Assembly: GCA_964404205.1 (NCBI GenBank)
Contig: CAYOJD010000022.1
Coordinates: 1-31,318 of the forward strand
Source of the DNA: CAZWBR01 sp964404205
Lineage (GTDB): Bacteria > Bacteroidota > Bacteroidia > Bacteroidales > Prolixibacteraceae
Direction: 5' to 3'
Length of the DNA stretch: 31,318 bases
The position numbers were made by a program, and so were the translations under genes. Positions within the stretch are counted from its first letter, which is position 1. Every line of letters starts with the position of its first letter. This document shows, in pieces, positions 1 to 6,646 of the stretch. Under the pieces are notes generated by a model. The model had not been told where the DNA came from. It ran no database searches and worked only from the letters and a program-made list of their open reading frames with translations.

Positions 1-2
1 GC

Positions 3-122
3 CCCGGGAGATGGGTGTTGATGCGGAACAGATATTTTAAGATAAAATCCTTCATTGATGATACAACGGAATTTGAAAATGCAATTTGGCAGTTGAATTA
101 CTTTTTGCGAACAACATTTTGA
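3..122 (+). CDS. Possible 3' end of a gene entering from the left (partial, unidentified)
   Basis: Frame 3 is open from the window edge to a TGA at 120-122 and encodes 39 residues, rich in aromatic residues, ending in NYFLRTTF. It would be convergent with the sigma factor gene that ends at 163. I do not recognise the family. A short open run at a contig edge is weak evidence. Frame 2 is also open, but only to the TAA at 38-40, so it is the poorer candidate. No hairpin terminator is visible between this stop and 162. Confidence 0.35.
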   Translation, partial: PGRWVLMRNRYFKIKSFIDDTTEFENAIWQLNYFLRTTF

Positions 123-162
123 CGATAAAATGGCAAAAAGTCACAAAAAAAAATATAAGAGA

Positions 163-726
163 TTATTTTTCAACTTCTTTTGAGTAGAGAAAGGCAACTC
201 GGTCGCGTGCCCTTTTTAAGCGCATTTTGGTAGCGCTTTCGCTGATTTTTAAAGCCGTCTGGATATAAGAGATAGGTAGGTTGTCGATATAGTGCATGGT
301 CAGCAAAGCCTTTTCCTCGGGGTGAATCTGTTCGAGAATTTTCATTACGGTTTCGCTGTTCAACTCTTTTTCATTGATTTCGTCAATCACATCGGGTAAT
401 TCGTGCTGGCTGTTCCAGTCGGGATAGTTCATCTTCTTTTTTACCCGCAGATATTCGATACATTGATTATAGGTAATGGCATAAAGCCAGGTCGAGAAAT
501 TGGAATCGCCCCTGAATTCTGAAAGTTTTTCAAATACTTTACAAAAAATATCCTGGACAAACTCCTGGGCAAGGTTCGAATCCTTCAGTAGTGAAAAACA
601 TTTTTCGTACACTTTCGTAGAATAACGCGAATACAATACCCCGAAAAGATTGGTATCGTGCTCGTGCTTAATCTTTCTTATAATTTCTTTATCAGGAAGT
701 TTATCAGCCGAAATATTTTTAATCAT
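163..726 (-). CDS. ECF-type RNA polymerase sigma-70 family factor
   Basis: A 187-residue protein with the two-domain plan of extracytoplasmic-function sigma factors. Region 2 spans about residues 26-96 and includes AQEFVQDIFCKVFEKL and the FSTWLYAITYN stretch used in -10 recognition. Region 4, a helix-turn-helix, spans about 127-181 (HPEEKALLTMHYIDNLPISY, then a basic recognition helix TKMRLKRAR). It would direct RNA polymerase to a dedicated promoter set. ECF factors of this phylum often sit beside a FecR-like anti-sigma gene and a TonB receptor. None is visible here, although only 162 bases lie downstream. The gene is divergent from the lipoprotein/L,D-transpeptidase cluster across a 165-base gap, so control of that cluster is an inference from position only. 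Confidence 0.93.
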   Translation of the reverse strand: MIKNISADKLPDKEIIRKIKHEHDTNLFGVLYSRYSTKVYEKCFSLLKDSNLAQEFVQDIFCKVFEKLSEFRGDSNFSTWLYAITYNQCIEYLRVKKKMNYPDWNSQHELPDVIDEINEKELNSETVMKILEQIHPEEKALLTMHYIDNLPISYIQTALKISESATKMRLKRARDRVAFLYSKEVEK

Positions 727-764
727 TTGTTAATGTTCGTAAAATATTCAAATTTAAGGTTTTG

Positions 765-795
765 CAAAAATAGTTGATTGATTTGAAAAAAAAAA
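765..795 (-). promoter_or_regulatory. Candidate Bacteroidota-type promoter for the ECF sigma gene
   Basis: On the minus strand the -7 element TATTTTTG (765-772) matches TAnnTTTG exactly. A T-rich run replaces the -33 TTTG at about 19 bases upstream. It lies roughly 40 bases before the ATG at 726. Confidence 0.4.
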
Positions 796-891
796 TTAAA
801 AAATGTTGTGACCTTAGAATTGATTTGCGTCTAAAAGGTGAAATTGTTTGAACAAAAACATTGAAAATTACATTTTAAAATTTTTCTTATC

Positions 892-1500
892 ATGAAAAAA
901 GGATTATTAAAACTGGTTACTCTTAGTATTCTTGTTGTTACATTGGCTAGCTGTGCAAAAGTTCCACAGGCTGACATCGACGCTGCAAACGCTGCTATCG
1001 AAGCTGCTAAAACTGCAGGTGCAGATCGTTATGTTCCTGAATCATTCAACGCTGCCGGCGATGCATTGAAAGCTGGTTTGGCTGCTGTAGAAGAACAAAA
1101 TTCAAAATTTGCTCTTTTCCGCAACTATGATGTAGCTAAAACTTCTTTGACTTCTGTTGCTACTCTTGCAACTAAAGCTGTTGAAGAAACTGCAGCTAAG
1201 AAAGAAGCTTTGAAAGCTGAAGTTACTCAGAACGTAACTGACCTTACTGCCCTTATCGCTGCTGACAAAGAATTGTTGGCTAAAGCTCCTAAAGGAAAAG
1301 AAGGCAAAGCTGCTGTTGAAGCTATCGCTACTGAAATCGGTGTTGTTGAAACTGCTTTGACTGAAGTTTCTACCGGTTTGGCTAACGGCGACGACATCCT
1401 TACCCTTTCTGAAAAAGTTAAACCAGCTATCGAAAAAGCTAACGCTATCAACGCTGAATTGACTGAAGTAATCGCAAAAGCAAAAGGTGGAAAAAAATAA
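892..1500 (+). CDS. Ala/Lys-rich DUF4398-like envelope lipoprotein
   Basis: A 202-residue lipoprotein. The signal peptide ends in the lipobox LASC with Cys21 as the lipidation site. The mature protein is nearly all helix-forming Ala, Lys, Glu and Thr, with the pattern ADRYVPESFNAAGDAL that resembles DUF4398-type proteins, and a lysine-rich end (KGGKK). Residues 38-83 align without gaps to residues 48-93 of the downstream L,D-transpeptidase (17 identities in 46), so the two share a domain. Alanine codons are mostly GCT or GCA and isoleucine mostly ATC, unlike the GCC-rich neighbours, which suggests high expression. A terminator follows at once. By analogy with abundant helical lipoproteins of the envelope it could be structural or associated with peptidoglycan, but that role is inferred. 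Confidence 0.85.
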   Translation: MKKGLLKLVTLSILVVTLASCAKVPQADIDAANAAIEAAKTAGADRYVPESFNAAGDALKAGLAAVEEQNSKFALFRNYDVAKTSLTSVATLATKAVEETAAKKEALKAEVTQNVTDLTALIAADKELLAKAPKGKEGKAAVEAIATEIGVVETALTEVSTGLANGDDILTLSEKVKPAIEKANAINAELTEVIAKAKGGKK

Positions 1501-1524
1501 TTCCAGCTTCCGCTGAAAAAAACT

Positions 1525-1555
1525 AACCCCTGGAATTTTTCCGGGGGTTCTTTTT
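1525..1555 (+). terminator. Rho-independent terminator between lipoprotein and L,D-transpeptidase genes
   Basis: Stem AACCCCTGG (1525-1533) pairs with CCGGGGGTT (1541-1549) with one G-T wobble around a 7-base loop. The sequence CTTTTT follows. It ends 13 bases before the next ATG, so it probably makes the lipoprotein transcript more abundant than the downstream genes. Confidence 0.8.
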
Positions 1556-1567
1556 AACTTTAAGTTT

Positions 1568-2683
1568 ATGAAATTAGGTCGCGTAAAAAAAATATTCACC
1601 TTTATTCTGTCACTCGCACTGGTGGTTGTCGTGATAATGGCTTTCCTGATTCTGACCATGGACAAGCCTCCTATGACCGAAATAGCCAATTGTCGGACTG
1701 CCTTAAGTAAAGCCAAAAGCAAAAATGCCGATATTTATGCCCCGGAGCTTTACCGCAAAGCCGAGAGCGATTACAAAGCTGCCATGATTGAGTGGGAGCG
1801 GCAAAACGAAAAGGTCTTTTTTAAACGCGATTTCGATAAGGTGAAAGAGATTATCCTCTCGACCACCATCAAGGCCGAAGAGGCATTGCAGGCTTCGGGA
1901 ACCAATAAAGACACCTTAAAATCGAAGTATCTGAAAGATGTTGAGATACTGCGTAAAAAACTGACCTATTACCACGATTTTTTTATCAAACTGCCTTTGC
2001 GCACGCAAACCAGGAAAGATTACGAGTTTGGCAAGCTTTCGCTCGAAGAGAGCCTGAATGCTTTCGAGAGTGGAGATGTAATGAAAGCCAACAAAAAAAT
2101 GACGGCAGGGAAGATTCGTATCAGTCAGGCTGATAAAGAGGTAAATGCCTTGTTGAAAGATTATTTTGTCCATTTTCCAAAATGGCAACAATGGGTCAGG
2201 ACGACGATAAATCAATCGGCTCAGAACAACAGCTATGCATTTGTTGTTGATAAAATAATGCATAAAGGGTTTCTGTATTACAACGGTAAAGTTGTAAAAG
2301 AGTACGATGTGGAGTTGGGCAAGAACTGGATCGGCGACAAAGAGTACGCCGGCGACAATAAAACCCCGGAAGGCATCTATTCGGTAACAAAAAAGAAAAG
2401 TCCGCAAAACACAAAATATTACAAGGCGCTGTTGATTAATTATCCCAATAGCGATGACAGGGCGGCATATGCAGCAAAGGTACGCAGCGGGTCTATCCCC
2501 AAAAACCGTGGAATTGGCAATTTGATTGAGGTGCACGGCAATGGCGGAAAAGGCAACGACTGGACCAATGGATGTGTGGCATTGCCCGATAATAAGATGG
2601 ATGAATTATTCAGTAAATTGCCGGTAGGCGCAACCGTAACCATTGTTGGTTCTACCGTTTCGTTGGCTGAGTTGCTTAACTAA
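1568..2683 (+). CDS. Membrane-anchored L,D-transpeptidase (YkuD) with N-terminal DUF4398-like domain
   Basis: A 371-residue protein. A signal-anchor helix lies at about 9-30. Helical residues 40-110 are homologous to the preceding lipoprotein, and residues 48-93 align without gaps. A second helical section follows, then a C-terminal YkuD domain from about 218. Such enzymes cross-link peptidoglycan stems (3-3 links) or attach proteins to them through a cysteine acyl-enzyme. The catalytic pair is visible as His323 in VHGNGGKGN and Cys336 in WTNGCVAL. The usual SHGC/THGC is replaced by TNGC, a variant I believe also occurs in other members of the family. The catalytic domain would lie in the periplasm. 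The ATG at 1568 is supported by the basic-hydrophobic signal that follows it directly. Confidence 0.88.
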   Translation: MKLGRVKKIFTFILSLALVVVVIMAFLILTMDKPPMTEIANCRTALSKAKSKNADIYAPELYRKAESDYKAAMIEWERQNEKVFFKRDFDKVKEIILSTTIKAEEALQASGTNKDTLKSKYLKDVEILRKKLTYYHDFFIKLPLRTQTRKDYEFGKLSLEESLNAFESGDVMKANKKMTAGKIRISQADKEVNALLKDYFVHFPKWQQWVRTTINQSAQNNSYAFVVDKIMHKGFLYYNGKVVKEYDVELGKNWIGDKEYAGDNKTPEGIYSVTKKKSPQNTKYYKALLINYPNSDDRAAYAAKVRSGSIPKNRGIGNLIEVHGNGGKGNDWTNGCVALPDNKMDELFSKLPVGATVTIVGSTVSLAELLN

Positions 2684-2694
2684 ATGTATTGACT

Positions 2695-3387
2695 ATGCAA
2701 GTAAAAGAATTTTTCAAAGGGGTATTCGAGAACAAACATTTTCTTATCCCCATTGTATTGTGTGTTGTTCTGGTGCTTACCGTATTTGCCACTCCTGCCT
2801 TTCAGGATGGGGCATATGTGGTTAAATCATGGATTGACAATCCTCCGGTGACTGCCGAAAACAGTGTAGGTGGTATCGAAAAGCTTGAGGTTGAAACACA
2901 GAAGAGCATCAACAATATCGAAAAGAAATTGAATAAGCTAAAGCCTGTCAAACCTTATATTGTGGTGAATACAACCGAGAACAAGTTTTCGCTGCGCAAC
3001 GAAAACAGCGATACCATCCGTACAGGCGTTTGCTCGACAGGCAAAAACGAAATCCTTATTGTTGGAGAGAAACGGATTGTTTTCAAAACGCCCAAAGGAA
3101 TGTTTACGGTAAAAAATAAACGGACCAACCGTCCGTGGGTAAAACCTGACTGGGCTTATATCGAAGAAGGGCTGCCCGTTCCGCCTGCCCGTTCTCCCGA
3201 CCGGATTGAAATGGGCACTCTGGGCGAATATGCGCTCGAACTGGGCGATGGCTATATGCTCCATGGTACTTTATATCAGCGTTTTCTTGGCTTGCCGGTT
3301 ACGCATGGTTGCGTCAGGCTTGGCGACGATGATTTGGAGGTTATCTACAATACATTAAGTCTGGGTTCTAAAGTTTATATCTATTAA
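2695..3387 (+). CDS. Membrane-anchored L,D-transpeptidase (YkuD), canonical THGC type
   Basis: A 230-residue protein from the ATG at 2695; a TTG two codons upstream is a less likely start. A single membrane helix at about 15-34 is followed by a short predicted coiled coil (about 50-80) and a YkuD domain. Catalytic residues are visible as His190 in MLHGTL and the motif THGCVRLGDDD with His204 and Cys206. The LGEYALELGDGYMLHG stretch is typical of ErfK/YbiS-type enzymes that form peptidoglycan 3-3 cross-links or anchor proteins in the periplasm. It starts 11 bases after the preceding L,D-transpeptidase stop and is probably co-transcribed with it. The two enzymes differ in N-terminal domain and active-site motif, so they are not a simple recent duplication. 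Confidence 0.92.
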   Translation: MQVKEFFKGVFENKHFLIPIVLCVVLVLTVFATPAFQDGAYVVKSWIDNPPVTAENSVGGIEKLEVETQKSINNIEKKLNKLKPVKPYIVVNTTENKFSLRNENSDTIRTGVCSTGKNEILIVGEKRIVFKTPKGMFTVKNKRTNRPWVKPDWAYIEEGLPVPPARSPDRIEMGTLGEYALELGDGYMLHGTLYQRFLGLPVTHGCVRLGDDDLEVIYNTLSLGSKVYIY

Positions 3388-3398
3388 AAGAATACGAC

Positions 3399-4259
3399 AT
3401 GAAAAACAAAGCATTATTCTGGACACTTACCGTCATTGTATCGGTTCTTTTAATTTATGCTCTGGCCGCTACGGTGGTATTGCCTGTTTTTACCAAGAAC
3501 CCGCTTCCGAAGGCTGTTGTCGACCAATCATTATCGGGTGACGAAAAGAAAGCTGACAAGAAGGGAAATAAGAAAGCCAAGAGCGATGATGTTGCCGAAG
3601 AGGCTGTTGCATTACCCGACTCGCTGGTCGCTTCCAACAAAAAAGATGCACTCGACAAACTGTTTGAATTACGCAAGAGGGAACGCCTTCTGCAATCGCG
3701 GTATATGTTGGCCAGCGACGATTCGATGTATCTGGTATTGGATATGATCAACAAAGTGGCTATTCTCGAAATGCACGGTATTGCGCTGCACGAGTGCAAA
3801 ATCCTCGATTACAGTATTAGCAATTCAATACAGAAATATCATACTGAAAAGTTGTTGAACTGGATTGCTGAACCTTTTCAGGTTGAACGTTCTGAGGCTA
3901 CTTTGCCTAAGATTATCTTCAACGAAAAAATTGCACCTAAAGATACAATCGAAGCAGCCAAGGCTGAGGTGATACCCACAGCACCTGTTCAGCCGGATGT
4001 CTTTTTGGTTATGGATTTCGAAAGAAACCTTCGTTTGGTCGTCGATCAGGTGGAAGAGCCAACCAAGGAAGGGGCAAAGACGATTTCTGAAATGAAATGG
4101 AAATACAAGAAGACCGAAATTCGCCGTTCTGTCAATGCTTTATTGAAACTGAACCGTGAACCGGTTATGCCACAAATACATATTGTATTGCCTAAAACCG
4201 ATGCGATTATCATTTACCGGGCTTTGCCGGTCAAGCCTAAGATGGTTTTGGTTATGTGA
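3399..4259 (+). CDS. Membrane-anchored protein of unknown function, possibly a degenerate YkuD-like partner
   Basis: A 286-residue protein that I cannot assign to a named family. It has one N-terminal membrane helix (about 7-30), a Lys/Asp-rich linker (about 47-68) and a mainly periplasmic remainder. Residues 111-135 begin YLVLDMINKVAILEMHG, a pattern of hydrophobic strand, acidic residue and turn resembling the opening strands of the YkuD domains in the two preceding genes. A similar strand recurs in FLVMDFERNLRLVV. No HG...[ST]xGC catalytic motif is present, so it should not be an active transpeptidase. It begins 11 bases after the second L,D-transpeptidase and precedes the operon terminator, so it probably acts with them. 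The YkuD resemblance is inference from pattern only. Confidence 0.75.
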   Translation: MKNKALFWTLTVIVSVLLIYALAATVVLPVFTKNPLPKAVVDQSLSGDEKKADKKGNKKAKSDDVAEEAVALPDSLVASNKKDALDKLFELRKRERLLQSRYMLASDDSMYLVLDMINKVAILEMHGIALHECKILDYSISNSIQKYHTEKLLNWIAEPFQVERSEATLPKIIFNEKIAPKDTIEAAKAEVIPTAPVQPDVFLVMDFERNLRLVVDQVEEPTKEGAKTISEMKWKYKKTEIRRSVNALLKLNREPVMPQIHIVLPKTDAIIIYRALPVKPKMVLVM

Positions 4260-4283
4260 ACAATTTCAAATATAACAAGCAAT

Positions 4284-4318
4284 AAGCCGGTTACCTTTAA
4301 AGTGCCGGCTTTATTTTT
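4284..4318 (+). terminator. Terminator closing the envelope cluster
   Basis: AAGCCGG (4284-4290) pairs with CCGGCTT (4305-4311) around a 14-base loop, followed by TATTTTTATT. It lies 25 bases after the last stop codon of the cluster. Confidence 0.7.
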
Positions 4319-4375
4319 ATTCGGGTTAGCCGATAATTTTCTACCTTGCATACTGAAACATCATAAAACGACACA

Positions 4376-5410
4376 ATGAAAAGCATTGTACTGACAGGTA
4401 TCCGCAGCATGGAAATGGTGGAAAAGCCTATTCCGAAAATAAGCCATCCCGGAGCGGTTTTAATTCAAATGGATCGGGTGGGGGTTTGCGGCTCGGATAT
4501 TCACTATTATACCGATGGAAAGATTGGAAGCCAGGTGGTTCAGTATCCGTTTACCGTTGGTCACGAAGGTGCCGGAACGGTTTGCGAAGTCGGGAGTGGA
4601 GTCCTTCGCATAAAGCCAGGTGACAGGGTGGCTATCGACCCTGCAATGCCCTGTTTCGGGTGCGATCAATGCCTTTCGGGAAGGTTTCATACTTGTCGAA
4701 AACTGCTCTTTTTAGGCTGTCCCGGGCAGGCCGAGGGTTGCCTTTCGGATTATATTGTGATGCCTGAACATTCCTGCTTTGTACTGCCCGCAACGATGAG
4801 TTTTGACGAAGCAGTAGTTTCCGAACCATTGGCAATTGGCTATTATGCAACTAAACTGGCCGGATGCCTATCGGGTAAATCTGTCGGGATATTGGGGTTT
4901 GGTCCGATTGGGATGAGCGTTTTGCTTCCTGCAATAGCAAGTGGTGCATCTTCGACTTACGTGACCGATAAAATTGAGGAACGGTTGCAGATGGCCCGAC
5001 AGAGCGGGGCAACATGGGCAGGCAACCCTGATATTGACAATATTGTAGATGAAATTTCCAAACGTGAGCCACTGTTGCTGGATTATGTTTTTGAATGTTG
5101 CGGAAAACAGGAGGCAGCCGATCAAGCCATTAAATTATTGAAGCCTGGCGGTAAGCTGCTGATAATCGGTATTCCTGAATTTGATTACTGGCATTTTCCG
5201 GCCGACGATTTTCGCCGTAAAGAGATTGTTGTCCAAAATGTACGTCGCCAGAATGAATCAACCTCCGAAGCTCTGGAATTGATTGCCAGCGGAAGGGTGG
5301 ATGTAAAACCCATGATAACCCACCATTACCCGTTGGAAAATAGTGCCATTGCCTTTGAAGATGTATCCAACTATCGCGATGGGGTGATGAAAGCAATGAT
5401 TACTTTCTGA
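4376..5410 (+). CDS. Zinc-dependent polyol/alcohol dehydrogenase (sorbitol/L-iditol dehydrogenase-like)
   Basis: A 344-residue medium-chain dehydrogenase/reductase. The catalytic zinc site is visible as Cys38 in GVCGSDIHYY, His63-Glu64 in VGHEGAG, and a later Glu in VSEPLAIG. The structural zinc lobe has Cys93, Cys96, Cys99 and Cys107. The Rossmann motif GFGPIG sits near residue 175. The DIHYY signature and overall length fit the sorbitol/xylitol/threonine dehydrogenase subgroup, which oxidises a secondary alcohol of a polyol with NAD(P)+. The exact substrate cannot be read from the sequence. No transporter or kinase gene lies beside it, so it seems to be a single-gene unit, with the PAS regulator 66 bases downstream on the same strand. 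Confidence 0.88.
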   Translation: MKSIVLTGIRSMEMVEKPIPKISHPGAVLIQMDRVGVCGSDIHYYTDGKIGSQVVQYPFTVGHEGAGTVCEVGSGVLRIKPGDRVAIDPAMPCFGCDQCLSGRFHTCRKLLFLGCPGQAEGCLSDYIVMPEHSCFVLPATMSFDEAVVSEPLAIGYYATKLAGCLSGKSVGILGFGPIGMSVLLPAIASGASSTYVTDKIEERLQMARQSGATWAGNPDIDNIVDEISKREPLLLDYVFECCGKQEAADQAIKLLKPGGKLLIIGIPEFDYWHFPADDFRRKEIVVQNVRRQNESTSEALELIASGRVDVKPMITHHYPLENSAIAFEDVSNYRDGVMKAMITF

Positions 5411-5476
5411 TTTTAGGTTCTGATATTATTTAAAAAATTAATTATCATTGTAATATAATTAATTTGATAGGTTTTT

Positions 5477-6469
5477 ATGACAAATCATCCTGACGAAAAG
5501 TGGATTGAACGAATAAACGAGCTTGAGAAGGAGTTGGCCGGTTTGCAGGAACAAAATTATATGCTTCAGTCAAAAAATGAAGAGTTGGCCTACACCAGCG
5601 AGCGATTCAGGATGATTGCCGATTTCGTATTTGACTGGGATTTCTGGATGGCTCCCAAAGGCCGGTTCGAGTGGGTTTCGCCTTCCTGTTATGATTTGAC
5701 CGGTTACTCTTCTGAGGAATTTATTCATGATCCCGACTTGATTTATCAAATTGTATATCCTGAAGATGAACGTAAGTTTAGAGCTTATTTTACAGATATA
5801 CAAAATTTTATGCAAATTGGTCAGACGCTTGAGTTTCGGATTTTAACCCGAACAAAACAATTGCGCTGGTGTGAGTTGAACTGTAAGTCGGTTTTTGACA
5901 GGAAAGGGAGCTATTTGGGGCAGCGAGGTTCGATTCGAGATATTACCCGATTGATGATGGCTTTGGGGCAAATACGTGAGATGTCTGACAGGCAAGTGTG
6001 GGAAGAGAAAGCCAAAGTACAATATCGGGACGAATTGGCCGGTAAGGACAGAGAGATGGTTTCATCGTTGCTGATGATTGCACAAAAAAATGAACTGGTT
6101 TATTATCTGCGCCGTAATCTTTCAGCCTTTCGCAATACCTTACCGACCCCCATTCAGAAAAAAGTTGCGGAGATGCTTGTTAGGATTGACGAACAGCTTC
6201 GTCGACAGACATTTAGTTGGGATGATTTCAAGCTTCATTTTGAGAAGGTAAACCCAGGTTTTTTTTCGAGGTTACAGCAGCGTTATACACAATTAACACC
6301 CAAAGATCTGAAATTATGCGCCTATATCCGCATGGGATTGTCGACCAAAGACATTTCCGGCTTAATTAATATCACACCTGAGAGCGCTGAGATTGCCCGA
6401 ATCCGTCTGAGAAAAAAGCTTTTGCTTGATCGGACAGCCAATCTGACATCATTTTTACGAGCAATATGA
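5477..6469 (+). CDS. PAS domain protein with C-terminal LuxR-like helix-turn-helix
   Basis: A 330-residue predicted cytoplasmic regulator. Residues 1-38 form a short coiled coil. Residues 40-155 form a PAS domain of the PAS_3 type (FEWVSPSCYDLTGYSSEEF, then the PAC end GSIRDITR). A helical linker follows. Residues 273-330 resemble the HTH found at the C-terminus of many Bacteroidota sensors and regulators (LTPKDLKLCAYIRMGLSTKD, then IRLRKKL). There is no receiver or kinase domain, no signal peptide and no membrane segment, so it is most simply a one-component regulator that senses a small ligand or redox state. Its targets are unknown. The dehydrogenase upstream and the DUF4954-glmS pair downstream are candidates by position only. 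Confidence 0.82.
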   Translation: MTNHPDEKWIERINELEKELAGLQEQNYMLQSKNEELAYTSERFRMIADFVFDWDFWMAPKGRFEWVSPSCYDLTGYSSEEFIHDPDLIYQIVYPEDERKFRAYFTDIQNFMQIGQTLEFRILTRTKQLRWCELNCKSVFDRKGSYLGQRGSIRDITRLMMALGQIREMSDRQVWEEKAKVQYRDELAGKDREMVSSLLMIAQKNELVYYLRRNLSAFRNTLPTPIQKKVAEMLVRIDEQLRRQTFSWDDFKLHFEKVNPGFFSRLQQRYTQLTPKDLKLCAYIRMGLSTKDISGLINITPESAEIARIRLRKKLLLDRTANLTSFLRAI

Positions 6470-6646
6470 GGATATATTAGGGTATTAATTAATATTCTTT
6501 TAATTTTGTTATGTTTTATTTTTCTGTAATACATATAATTGAATTATTTATTTATGGTTTAATATTTTAATGTTAGGTTATTTTTCTATTGAATCTTATT
6601 CGATTTATGTGCATTTCTGCAACTTTGCCGAAAATTGAATTGAAAA

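Noticed and set aside
841..891. Consensus promoter directly before the lipoprotein gene
   Set aside because: TTTG-N18-TACATTTT can be drawn, but it has one spacing and one base deviation and would leave a leader of only about 10 bases, so I did not list it. The gene may use an ECF-type promoter I cannot recognise.
1102..2536. Long minus-strand frames opposite the lipoprotein and first L,D-transpeptidase (1102-1722, 1916-2536)
   Set aside because: They are out-of-frame shadows of strongly supported plus-strand genes. Their translations are Phe/Ser-rich or low in domain content and match nothing recognisable.
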